Shown here: in pieces, positions 1 to 9,424 of the stretch
Position numbering within the stretch: the first letter of the stretch is position 1
Layout of the letters: each line of letters opens with the position of its first letter
Assembly: GCA_036897095.1 (NCBI GenBank)
Contig: JAYMSP010001321.1
Coordinates: forward strand, 1 to 33,406
Source: Plantago elongata
Lineage: Eukaryota > Streptophyta > Magnoliopsida > Lamiales > Plantaginaceae
Length of the DNA stretch: 33,406 nt
Reading direction: 5' to 3'
The notes under the pieces: generated by a model
What the model was told of the DNA's origin: nothing
Seen by the model: only the letters and a program-made list of their open reading frames with translations
The model's database searches: none
Position numbers and translations under genes: made by a program

Positions 1-996
1 TTTTTTTTTTTTTTTTGGTTAATCCACCTAGGTGAAATAATTTGTTTATGTTTGATACTTGTTTTTGGAGACTATTTCCTATTTTTTTCAAAAAACTAAC
101 ATACTTATTACATATGCATTAATGACTAATTTTCTCAAAAATCTAACATACTTATTACATATGCACCCAGACAACCCCAAACATATTACAGATACACCCA
201 CACTGTGCATGTCAATGAACTGTCAAAATGCAGTCTAATATGCCTTTGAAACATATTAAAAATAAACCCAGAGGGAATTAATAATAGAAAGGGACAAAAA
301 TTGGAAATGCTGACATGGCCATGACAACTCAGCATGAGCGTGTGCTCCAGCGTGACAAGGCAAGCTAACTCAGCATCTCCGGCTGTCCCAGAAATCCGGT
401 GTTGACTTTTAGGTTTGTTTGTAATTAGTTTTAGAAAACAGTTCATTTCGTGGGAATCATTTGTAATACTTCAATCAACATGGACCAATCTGAGCTGTGG
501 CCATACAGTAGGGGTGGGTTTTGTAATTATCTGTAAACTATAATTAACATTTTTATCAAAAATTTAGTTTGACCCGGAAAAAAAGCATATAAGCTTATTT
601 GGGATGAATGAATGCATTTTCAAGTAAATCAATTATACCAAAAATGATTATTTGTCCATAAATATAAACCATTGTACTATACATCATACAAAAATTCTGC
701 AAATTTTACTATTTTACGATCAATTGTCTTTGATTTTGACCACAAATTACCTTTAAACCATAGTAATAAATAATTCAATAAAAGTTTATATTAAGATTTT
801 AATAATTAATTTTTTATTAAATATCTTTATTAAATAGTTTATTACTATATCTTAAGAGTACATTATAGTTAAAGTTAAAGATAGTTGACCGGTAATTAAT
901 CAAATTTACTAAATTAAATATGTGAATTTATGAGTAATTTTTTCACGAAAAAGTATATTTGTAACTTCTAGATGCATATGAATACATTTAATAATT
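1..996. other. AT-rich intergenic DNA, no gene seen
   Basis: The window opens with a run of 16 T, followed by AT-rich sequence full of stops in all frames. The only open frame (186-446, minus) has no recognisable domain and no codon signal. A sentence of about 20 bases on 'aaaactaacatacttattac' recurs at about 93-112 and 137-157, a small direct repeat. I see no gene, RNA or element boundary here apart from the target-site duplication of the SINE that follows. Confidence 0.6.
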
Positions 997-1210
997 ATTT
1001 TTTTTAATTATTATTGAACATGAAATATAACATTACAATTATAATTGTTGAACAAGACGAATTTATCAATCGATTCTACATGCAAATCACCATCAATCTC
1101 TATTTCAGAGAATATAATCACCCATTTCGGAGAATCGCACCCGTGACCTCCTAGTTACGGGGTGTCTCAGCTTGCCACTCGGCTACAAACGCTTTGATGA
1201 TTTAATAATT
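986..1210. repeat. 11-bp target-site duplication flanking the SINE
   Basis: ATTTAATAATT occurs at 986-996 and again at 1200-1210, directly bordering the SINE. The two copies are identical, which suggests a fairly recent insertion. Confidence 0.7.
997..1199 (-). mobile_element. tRNA-derived SINE with target-site duplication
   Basis: Read on the minus strand, the element starts just inside 1199. It carries a Pol III A-box-like motif TAGCCGAGTGG (about 1178-1190) and, roughly 35 bases on, a B-box-like motif GGTGCGATTC (about 1130-1140; consensus GGTTCGANNCC). It ends in an A-rich tail (997-1010; TTTTTTTT on the plus strand). The same 11 bases, ATTTAATAATT, flank it at 986-996 and 1200-1210, as expected for a target-site duplication made by LINE-driven retroposition. 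The head resembles a tRNA of the TGGCCGAGTGG type (Leu/Ser). Length, boxes, tail and duplication fit a plant SINE; I cannot name the family. No RNA function is implied. Confidence 0.75.
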
Positions 1211-1327
1211 CTTTTCATAGATAAAAGAATTAAAGTTAATATATTAGATTTTTTAATGTATCAATATGAGTATATTCGTTGTAAATTTATGTAATGTACA
1301 TTCATCACATTTATAACCTTAAATTGT

Positions 1328-1552
1328 GGCGCTGCGGCATTCATTTATGTCGCTGCAGCATTGCGTTGCCGTTAGAAACAAAAAACACGCTACAACATTC
1401 ATTCATATCGATATAGCATTGTTAGATAGGATAAATGTAACAATAAATTGACGATGCAACGTTCGTTCATGTCGATGTAGCATTATTAGACGGGATAAAT
1501 GTAAGAATAAATTTGTTGCCGCTACAACATTCATTCATATTGTTGTAGCATT
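1328..1552. repeat. Degenerate tandem repeat, about four units
   Basis: Units begin near 1330 (CGCTGCGGCATTCAT), 1389 (CGCTACAACATTCAT), 1451 (CGATGCAACGTTCGT) and 1519 (CGCTACAACATTCAT), so the period is about 60-68 bp. Each continues into a second half of the form ATGTCGNTGNAGCATT, followed in the middle units by GGATAAATGTAA. The units are more GC-rich than their surroundings and diverge from each other mainly at C/T and G/A positions, as would be expected from decay of methylated CpG/CpNpG sites. It may be a minisatellite or an internal piece of an unidentified transposon. Confidence 0.6.
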
Positions 1553-1559
1553 GTACCCA

Positions 1560-2244
1560 TATTCATATATGTAATTTGACAGTGGTGGTGAGTGGCCAGA
1601 GCTGGTGGTGGAGGTCGTTAATAGTGAGATGTTGAGCACACTGATACAATACATGTCATTACAAGATTAGTGGAAATGAATTGGCAAACTTTCATTATAC
1701 ATAACTATGTCGGCGGTGGTGACCGGAGATGATGGTAGTGCTGGTGGTGGTTTGAGGAGAGAAGATTATTATTTATTAATTTTTATTTACTAAAAGTAAT
1801 TATATAAAATATTCTAAATAAGTGTCATTCTAATTATTTGAATTATTAAAGGTTTTATAAATTATTTTTTGATTGTTAGTTCTGATATTTGTCAAGTTTT
1901 GAATGGTGTACTAACGATAGTACAATGCGACTTAGTATTGAGATTGACCATGTTCATGTTTATTATAAGAATGAGCATGTTTATTGAACATATATAATGA
2001 TTTGAAGTTAAATTTATAACATTTATAATTAAATTTGTAATGTTTGATCTGAATTATCTGTCTCTCTCAAGTCAGATACATTACTAAAATTTATAAGAGT
2101 CCTAGAGATTATGAGAGTCCATGAGGGTTCTACACAAATACACAAACATATACAATTATACTTGACTTGCATTTTCTAATTTTCGTGGGTCTAATTTGTG
2201 AATTCGGGTTTGATTAATTCGGATCGGGTCGCGGATATATGGAT
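1560..2244. other. Intergenic DNA, no gene seen
   Basis: The stretch has GGTGG-rich patches (1580-1615 and 1710-1755, built from tggtggtg/gtggtgg) in AT-rich DNA. No open frame or RNA signature is supported. Confidence 0.5.
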
Positions 2245-2254
2245 CATATAAATA
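2245..2254 (+). promoter_or_regulatory. TATA-box-like motif of an uncertain transcript
   Basis: CATATAAATA is followed by a CT-rich stretch (CCTCTCTCTCCC) and then a more GC-rich stretch (2280-2320), the layout of a plant core promoter and 5' leader. An upstream small ORF of 14 codons starts at about 2277 (ATG TTC TCT) and ends at 2321. No convincing main gene follows, so the assignment is tentative. Confidence 0.3.
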
Positions 2255-2639
2255 TCCTCTCTCTCCCAATCACTTTGATGTTCTCTCCGACGATATCTCC
2301 GCCGTCCGGCCACCAATCTTAAATTTGATAAGATATTTGAGTAGCCCATGGCCCGATCTATCTTTCTACCATTTTCTTTTTTTCATTTGGTTGACTTTTG
2401 AACGTTTGGCCGGAATCGAAGCTTTTCCGGTTGTCTTCTCTGGCAGATCTGCGACTACACAACACATATAAGTCATAACCTTGTTATTTTCTCGATTTTT
2501 AGGTCTCTTCTCTTGATTCTTCAGTTTTTTTTTTTTGTTTCATTTTGGTGATTTCTAGTAATTTCTCGTAACAGTATATTTTGTGTGAGATTGTTGTTGA
2601 CATTTGAACTTTAATTGCGCATGTTTGACCAGTAATTGT

Positions 2640-3200
2640 TGATGTTTGTGTGCCTAAACACGATTGATAATATCGAAGCGATTGTGTATATATGTGTGTG
2701 CTTTGTATGTTTTTTTGTTGATTTATTATAAAAATTATGCGTGTTTTTGTTGATTTACTTTTCTGTTTTGGTGAATGTTTTGTCCTAGTATGTTTTTTTG
2801 TTGATTTATGCATATGTTGTTGTATGTATTTGCTATATCATTTGTTTTTGCCTTTTACCCTAATTAGTGTAGAAGTTGTTTAGTTTATTCAAATGATTCT
2901 TTTTATGTCTGGTTGTATGTTTCTGTATGTTTTTTGTTTATTCCTGTATGAAAATTTTATGTGGTTGTTATTTATCCAGACTAGTATGTTTTGTTTGTTT
3001 TGTGTATATCTGTGCGTTTTTTTTGTATGTTTTTGTTGTATGTTTTTGTTGATTCGTGTATACAAATTGTACACGATTGTGTTTTGTATACAAATTGTAC
3101 ATGATTGTGTTTTTATCCAGACTAGTATGTGTGTGTGTGTGTGTGTGTTTTCTTTGTATGTTTTTGTTGGTTTATGTATAAAGATCATGTATGTTTTTTG
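2640..3200 (+). repeat. T-rich degenerate tandem repeat region
   Basis: Variants of TATGTTTTTGTTGATTTAT recur many times. Two longer repeats are clear: TTATCCAGACTAGTATGT near 2970 and again near 3112, and a 30-base unit containing GTATACAAATTGTACA at about 3058 and 3088. A (GT)n run lies at 3127-3148. The strong T bias on the plus strand produces long open frames on both strands that are artefacts of low complexity. It could be an expanded intron of the uncertain transcript starting near 2260. Confidence 0.6.
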
Positions 3201-3204
3201 TAAA

Positions 3205-3354
3205 GTTGTTGGGAAGAAGACAATTGTTAAAGATAATAACAGTGAAGGTGTTGATCCAGATTCCAGCCAAGACATCTCTACGAAGCAGGATGAGGATGAC
3301 GACTTCGATCAATCCGGTGACATATTGAAGATGAAGAAGATAATGAAGCCATAG
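3205..3354 (+). pseudogene. Acidic coding-like segment, possible last exon or gene fragment
   Basis: After the T-rich stretch, base composition changes and an open frame encodes a charged tail that includes VGKKTIVKD, QDISTKQDEDDDFDQ and ends at TAG (3352-3354). A one-base shift near 3325 would instead read EDEEDNEAIEVH before a stop, which looks like the natural continuation of the acidic run, so a frameshift may have occurred. The base before it (TTTTTTGTAAAG) could be a 3' splice site. I do not recognise the protein. It may be the terminal exon of a decayed or captured gene whose 5' end is near 2250; equally it could be chance. Confidence 0.25.
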
Positions 3355-3480
3355 AAGTTCATTAATTATTAGTTAAGTATTGACTACTTGGATTTGTTTA
3401 CAATGAACACTTGAATACCAAGAGTATTTACATTTTATTTTACCATCTAAATATATAATATAAGTGGTGTCTATTATCAA

Positions 3481-3528
3481 CAAAGAGACATGCCACATGT
3501 GCAAAATTTTATGTGGCATGGCTCTTTG
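3481..3528. repeat. 18-bp inverted repeat (hairpin)
   Basis: The left arm at 3481-3498 (CAAAGAGACATGCCACAT) and right arm at 3511-3528 pair at 17 of 18 positions across a 12-base AT-rich loop. It could be the core of a very small MITE, a terminator-like structure or a foldback RNA. No flanking duplication was found. Confidence 0.6.
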
Positions 3529-4039
3529 AATTTTGTTCAGTTTCATGAACAAAAATAAATTAAAAAGAAAATATTAATTTAGAAATAACTATTTAATTTT
3601 GGTACGTTATAATTTATATTAAATCATATATAAATTTATATGTAAAACTCTGAAAATTATTTTGAGCATATTTTGAATTAATCTTGGTAAGATGAATCCA
3701 TAGACACCAATATTATATATATATAATGTTAACTAAATAAATTATTTACATAATAAAATGAAAAATTCATGAAGTTAAAGATATGTTTTGATTTATTATG
3801 ATGAAACGAATCCATAAATGTCATTATTCATTAACATAAGATATAAATTTAAATAAGTATTTAATTGTGTAAATTTATATTTTATCTTCACTATTTAATT
3901 TTAGTATTTTAACCGCATAGTATATATATAGTTTTTATTGAGTCTCATATAAATTTATCTATGTAACTCCAAAAAATATTTTAATTAAATAAATTTTAAT
4001 TCATTAAAATAAATATAAATTTATTAAAGAAATTTATTT
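3529..4039. other. AT-rich intergenic DNA, no gene seen
   Basis: This is very AT-rich, with short runs of TA repeats (3711-3726, 3919-3930). Nothing codes. The T-rich patch at 4035-4045 may be the poly(A) end of the minus-strand LINE that follows. Confidence 0.5.
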
Positions 4040-4265
4040 TTTTAGAAACACAAATATATTTTATTACTCAAAAAACAAGTCAGTACAACAGTAAACCGAA
4101 TTCCACACTATTTGCATTACCAAACTCAAAACATAACTTGTTCTCCTCAACTTTTTTTTTGGAACTAAGAACTTACTATCTCATAATTCGAAACACAATA
4201 AGTATAGACCGATCCGAGGATCCAGGGACACTCAAAAACTCGCCCAACCAATCTACATCACGAGA

Positions 4266-5127
4266 TCACATCCAATTAATCTGCTGATAAAACATATCAA
4301 ACTTTCTAGACATTCTAGCTCTAACTGTACAAGTATGAAGAATCTGCGCTATCACATGTAAACCTATTTGCCTCTGATGAAAAATAACATCATTATGCAA
4401 AGTCCAAATAGAATAGACTGTTAAGCCAAAACTAGCTTTAGAACCTGGGCATGTGAACTTTTTCCCTTAACAACACCACACAGCCAAACAATCTCCTGCT
4501 CCCAAGAACAAGGCTGCCTAGAAATTCCAATCATCCCGAGTATAGTACGCCAAATGAGCTGTGTGAAAGGGCAATCAAAAAATAAATGATTGCGCTCTCT
4601 TGTTGGAAACAGAAACTACAACATCCATCTATATCCACACCAAAATTTTCCAACCTATCCTTCGTTGCCAACCTCTTTCGAAGACACAACCACAGAACAA
4701 AAAAAGAACGAGGACGAGCTCGATTACCAAAGAGAATCTTCCGCCAAGCCATTCTTGGTTTAGGACCTCATAACTCTTGATAGAACTCTTTAGTGGGAAA
4801 CTTACTTCCACTTTGCAGCTTCTCCCAAACCTCACTATCCACCACATCAGCAAGTTGTTTGAATATAGCCTTTAAAATCCATGACCAATTATGCTTTGGG
4901 AGATGCTCCATAACAGAACCATCGCGAATACAGTACGCATGAATCCACCTTACCCAAAGCTTATCGGCCTTCTGACATAAATTCCATAACAGCTTCACCA
5001 TAGTTGCCTTGTTCCACTCAATTATGGATGTAATATTCAAACCACCCGCCATATTTGGGTCACAAACACTATCCCAAGCAATTGGTGCTTTTCGAGTCAC
5101 TTCCTCACTCCCACTCCATAGAAACAA
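4266..5127 (-). pseudogene. LINE ORF2 C-terminal region with zf-RVT domain, remnant
   Basis: 5127-4768 reads FLWSGSEEVTRKAPIAWDSVC and AGGLNI, the region after reverse transcriptase in plant LINEs. 4752-4531 reads WRKILFGNRARPRSFFVLWL, then ENFGVDIDGCCSFC, the zinc-binding zf-RVT motif. The tail around 4440-4269 reads SIWTLHNDVIFHQRQIG and YQQINWM before TGA, as in the C-terminus of such ORFs. The frame changes between the pieces (near 4768 and 4530). Confidence 0.8.
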
Positions 5128-5271
5128 CCGACAAATAGCCTATATGTGTTTCAACACCTTCTTAGGCAGCGGGAATATATCCATCCAATAGCTAGTAATC
5201 GAAAACAGCACACTGCAGATTAATTGCACTCTACCCACATAACTAAGAAGTTTGGCTGACCAATGTTTAAC

Positions 5272-6558
5272 TCATGCCACAATCTTCTCAATAAGCGGCT
5301 TACATAAATGGATCGATAGCTTCCTTGTGGTCAGAGGAACCCCCAAATATTTAACCGGTAACTCTCCAAGTGCAAATCCAGTCAGTCTTTTAATCTGATC
5401 CTGCTCCTCCAATTTAACGCCTCCAAAGAAAAGCCGACACTTAGACATGTTCGCTTTCAACCCAGTAGAGGAAGAAAACTCATCAAAAGTATCCTTAAGT
5501 AGCTGAACAGAATCACAATCGCCTCTACAGAATAGGAGAAGATCACCGGCAAAGCAAATATTAATCAATTTAACCTTCTCACATCGAGGATGAAATTAAA
5601 ATCTGGTTGAGCACACAACTTCTGCATCTTCCTATGTAAATACTCCATCACCAACACAAAAAGCAACGGGGAAATGGGATCCCCTTGCCGAATACCCCTC
5701 TTTGCAACTAAAATTCTGCTAGGTACATCATTTATATTATACCTATAAGAGACTGACCGAACACATACCATCACCCAAGTAACAAAACGTCTCGGGGAAT
5801 TCATCTCAATCATAATACCTTCTAAAGCATTCCAATCCACCGTGTCATACGCTTTTTGCACATCCATTTGGATCATGCACCGAGGAGAAATCCCTTTTCG
5901 AGAGTACCCCTGAACCAACTCATGGGCAATAAGGATGTTATCATGAATAACTTTACCGGGCACAAATGTAGATTGACAATCACTCACCAGTGTCCCAATA
6001 ACCATACTTATCAGCGCGTAAGAATCTTAGATATGATCTTGTATAGCATTGTACAACACGCAATCTGCCTCATTTCCTTCATTATCTTCGCTGCTTTAGT
6101 TTTTGGAATCAAAGTAACTAAAGTGCAATTCACTACCTTGTAGAGCCTATTTGATTGGAAAAATCTTTCACTGCAGCCATACCATCATCCTTTATAACGC
6201 TCCAGCTAGCTTTGAAAAACTTTGCATTAAAAACATCAATCTCGGAAGCTTTATTATCCCCTATACCCTTCAAAGCCTGGAATACCTCAGCTTCTGTGAC
6301 ATCATCTACTAAAAAATCTCCCATATAACTACTCAATTGTGCTCCTTCTCTTAGAGCCTCCAAATCCAACCCCAATATAGTGCTCTCAGCTGCACCAATC
6401 ATCTTAGAGTAGTATTGCAACACTTCATTTTCTAAGTCAACCGCAGTTTGTAGCAATTGTCCACTATCAGACTCCAGTTGGAAAAGCACAGTATGAGAAT
6501 GTTTTTCCTTAATAATAGAATGAAAGTATGCATTATTCCCGTCACCGACTTGATCCAA
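5272..6558 (-). pseudogene. LINE reverse transcriptase remnant with altered catalytic motif
   Basis: Three minus-strand frames make up a reverse transcriptase. 6133-6558 carries the N-terminal part (VGDGNNAYFHSIIKEK and FNAKFFKASWSVIKDD, typical of plant LINEs). 5565-6005 carries fingers and palm (QSTFVPGKVIHDNILIAHE, MIQMDVQKAYDTVDW with the first catalytic Asp, and RQGDPISPLLFVLVMEYL). 5272-5568 carries the catalytic loop and thumb (ICFAGDLLLF, then GLKANMSKCRLFFGG and PVKYLGVPL). The usual (F/Y)ADD is FAGD here, so one metal-binding Asp is lost. There are frameshifts near 5565 and between 6005 and 6133. The gene cannot make an active enzyme. Confidence 0.85.
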
Positions 6559-6889
6559 TCCAATTTAGCCCTTTGTTGTAGCAGTTTCTCCTCCTCAATT
6601 CGCAACCTCAGTAGATTAACTACACACACCTTCTCATTCATAATATGCTCTACATTGGACCTATCCCCTTGAACTAACCTTTGAATATGCTCGAGATCAC
6701 CTCTAGCCTGATACGCTGCTCTAGATGACTAAACTCCTTGTTCAATCGTTGCATAGCATGTTGTAATTGTCTTAACTTAGTCCACACAATGAACATAGGT
6801 CTGCCAAGTATGGGCCGAGACCAAATATCCTAAACAGTCTCTTGAAATTGCACCTTATCAACCACACAATTCATAAATTTGAACAAACT

Positions 6890-7240
6890 GCGTCGCCTAG
6901 GAATAACGGTCTGTTGATAATCCACATGCAAGGGCAATATAATGTACGGCCCTATTTTTAAATACCAGGTTGCTTAACAGGTTGACCCAATTCTCTAGAT
7001 TTTATATTTTTAAATATGACGGTCAGTATTTCAATTTTTATATTTTAAACAGTCCATATTTCAATTTTTATATTTTATATTTTATATTTTATATTTCAAT
7101 TTTTATAAAAAATTTATAGTCAATATTTACTATAAGTTGACCATAAGTTGACTATAATTTGACGGTCTGTTGAATTTTATATATCCAATTTTATATTTTA
7201 TATTTCGCCTAGGAATGACGGTCTGTTGAAAATCTACAGT
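6890..7240. repeat. Short duplicated segment at the LINE 5' junction
   Basis: CGCCTAGGAATAACGGTCTG at about 6894 recurs as CGCCTAGGAATGACGGTCTG at about 7206, and the next bases (TTGATAATC/TTGAAAATC) also agree. A shorter copy (TGACGGTCTGTTGAA) is at about 7160. AT-rich runs of TTTTATATTTTATATT separate them. This looks like a local rearrangement at the truncated 5' end of the LINE. Confidence 0.5.
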
Positions 7241-7750
7241 CATATTTTACATTTTTAAATATTACGGTCAATTTTTATAGTCAATATGACCCAATTCTCT
7301 AGATTGTCATATTTGAAAAATATAATGTACAATACATGTTAAAAAAGAGCTCAACTTATGGTAATTTTAAAAATTTATTTACGGCTCAATTCTGCATACA
7401 TAAATGATTGCATAAAAATCAATAGAATTGAAATAATGATTGAAGGACTATTTGATGATAATTTGAGACATTGTTGTTTGTCTCTGTCTCATGTGCCTGA
7501 TGAGATGTTGATGTAGACAAGTGTTTGTGGTCCAATGTCATTTAAATTGAAATAATGATTGAAGTACTATTTGATGATAATTTGACTAAATATTGAAAAA
7601 GATTTTTTTTTTAAAAAAGTGCCAAGAAATAAAGGAAAAACAATACTATAAATTGAGACACTGTTAGTTTAGATAAGCAAGATTTGTGTTGTCCGGTCAA
7701 TTTCTACTTGATTAATCAAACGTACAATTAGGAATATCAACCCAAACACT
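6961..7750. other. AT-rich intergenic DNA with simple repeats, no gene seen
   Basis: The region holds TATTTTATATTTTATAT runs (7040-7200) and a direct repeat of about 28 bases around AATTGAAATAATGATTGAAG at 7425-7446 and 7543-7563. Both copies are followed by (T/G)ACTATTTGATGATAATTTGA. No gene is supported. Confidence 0.5.
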
Positions 7751-7840
7751 GGCCAAACAAATTTATAAAGTTTGACTGATCCAAATCTATTAAATGTATT
7801 TTATAGTGAAACATCTACGACCTAAAAAGGTAAAGATGTG

Positions 7841-7881
<41 letters not shown>

Positions 7882-7970
7882 GCCAAACAAATTTATAAAG
7901 TTTGATTGATCCAAGTCTACTAAATGTATTTTATAGTGAAACATCTACGACCTAAAAAGGTAAAGATGTG

Positions 7971-8007
<37 letters not shown>
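7751..8007. repeat. 130-bp tandem duplication carrying dinucleotide microsatellites
   Basis: GGCCAAACAAATTTATAAAG begins unit 1 at 7751 and unit 2 at 7881. The units are nearly identical up to GGTAAAGATGTG. Unit 1 then ends in (AT)n(GT)n and unit 2 in (GT)n only. The duplication therefore includes the microsatellite, which may have promoted it by slippage or unequal crossing-over. The open frame on the opposite strand (7952-8305) is an artefact with a poly(HT) stretch. Confidence 0.85.
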
Positions 8008-8008
<1 letters not shown>

Positions 8009-8637
8009 TGACGAATATATTTTCAAGGTTAGGATCCAACCAACCCTGTTAAGGTCTTGACGAGTTGATATAAGACAAAATTTATATCGGGTCATGCACC
8101 CGTACGGTCGTACCAAACCCGTTAAGTAGTAACTGATACTATTTTTAATAAATGTACCCCTTAAATCCCAAAACAAAAATGTATAAAACAATTTACATGG
8201 CACAAACATAAAGAAGTATTCAAAATACAAAATAACATCCATATTTAAATGGTAGTTATCATAAGAATAAGTCTTAGTATATATCTTCAACAAAACCATC
8301 TCCAATGGTCACACTCACTAAAATCAACCTATCACTTCCACATCAACATGTCATTCACCTTACAATCTCATCAACCATTATAATCCAATATTCACACTCT
8401 ATTCAGCTTTTCTTTTCATTCTATTAAACTTCGTCTTTTCATTTCTTTCATTTCATTTAAAATAAAAGAAAAAAATAAGACTTACATCGGTTCTAAATCT
8501 TAGAACTGGTGTCAACTCTCGCACAAATTGAAACTCCGCTTGAGCTAATTAGAACGTGTCAGTCCAATACCTTGAACTCAACTGGAGTTGGTCCAAGCTA
8601 ATCAAAATTTACAAGGATGCAACCCATACAACTATAT
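8008..8637. other. Intergenic DNA, no gene seen
   Basis: A GC-balanced patch at 8030-8130 is followed by AT-rich sequence. No coding frame or RNA could be supported. Confidence 0.5.
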
Positions 8638-8900
8638 GGGGCTGATTGACATGCGACTTAAATGCTCCGATTTAAATGTCCGAATAGTGATCGGAATTGT
8701 AGTGGGATTGTTAAAATTGTGTTTGGTATAGAATTGTAATTAGATAAGGTATTATAGGTTTGTTATATAGGTAGAGAAAAATGTTGCTACTGTAGAGGCA
8801 TTTCGATCTTCGGCATTTAAATGTCATAACAAACACAAAATCCCCGAGTAGCATTCAAACGGGCATTTGGATGCATTTGGATGCTACTCCAATCAGCCCC
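8638..8900. mobile_element. MITE-like element, 263 bp, 3-bp target-site duplication
   Basis: The left end GGGGCTGATTGACATGC and the right end (reverse complement GGGGCTGATTGGAGTAGC) form terminal inverted repeats with 11 perfect bases and weaker matching further in. TAT borders both sides (8635-8637 and 8901-8903). A 3-bp T/A-rich duplication with G-rich ends is characteristic of PIF/Harbinger (Tourist-like) elements. It has no coding capacity. Near both ends are internal copies of a GCATTTAAATG-type motif. Confidence 0.7.
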
Positions 8901-9424
8901 TATAACATTTAAAGTTGTTTTTGTTTGTATTCTATGACAAGAGTTTGATATAATGTGTATTGATTTATACTTCTTAGTATAATTAAATTATAGTTAGAAA
9001 AAAATATGTGCAATAGGATATTAAATATCACATAATATGTATATAAAGGATATACAATTCATATAATGGATTCCAACACATAGATTTTTTCTACATATGT
9101 TTACTAAGTTAGGACAACAAGATTCGAAAAATTGTTGAGGTCATGTCTATCTATAGCATATTACACGGAAAATACTGTCATTTTACTGTTAAACGGTCGG
9201 GTTCTATTACAAGCCGAATTTAAATTCATTTGAAATTATAAAAGTCTAGGCCCGGGTTATTGATATATACTAGAACCAGTTATGTATCTTCGTAAAACAA
9301 CACCCGACCAACATTTTATAGATAAGTTAGTAAAACATACGTTTTTCAGAGAGGGGGTGCATGACTGCAGGGTGGATGTCAAGAAAATTACCATAACATA
9401 TAAAATTATATATGCAAAATAATA
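8901..9424. other. AT-rich intergenic DNA, no gene seen
   Basis: No open frame, repeat or RNA signature of note was found. Confidence 0.5.

Larger units (their letters stand above)
4040..6950 (-). mobile_element. L1-type LINE (non-LTR retrotransposon), 5'-truncated and decayed
   Basis: The segment encodes, in broken minus-strand frames, the order of domains of a plant L1-type ORF2: the end of the endonuclease region and linker (about 6945-6560), reverse transcriptase (about 6560-5270), the post-RT region (5127-4768), the zinc-binding zf-RVT domain (4752-4531) and a C-terminal tail ending at a TGA at 4266-4268. About 220 bases of 3' sequence follow and end near a T-rich patch at 4035-4045, the complement of a poly(A) tail. 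The endonuclease proper is missing, so the copy was 5'-truncated on insertion near 6950. Frame breaks and stops show it is dead. Confidence 0.85.

Noticed and set aside
1120..1200. Functional tRNA gene at the A-box and B-box motifs
   Set aside because: The sequence after the boxes does not form a tRNA cloverleaf and instead runs into an A-rich tail with target-site duplication, so a SINE fits better.
2499..2813. Minus-strand frame rich in Lys, Thr and Gln
   Set aside because: It is the complement of the same T-rich repeat region and has no recognisable domain.
2893..3354. Long plus-strand open frame of 153 codons rich in Phe, Cys and Val
   Set aside because: Most of it comes from T-rich tandem repeats and a GT run. 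Open frames exist on both strands there, as expected for low complexity. Only the last 50 codons have balanced composition, and those are listed separately.
7952..8305. Minus-strand frame of 117 codons
   Set aside because: It ends in a His/Thr run from the GT microsatellite and shows no family resemblance.
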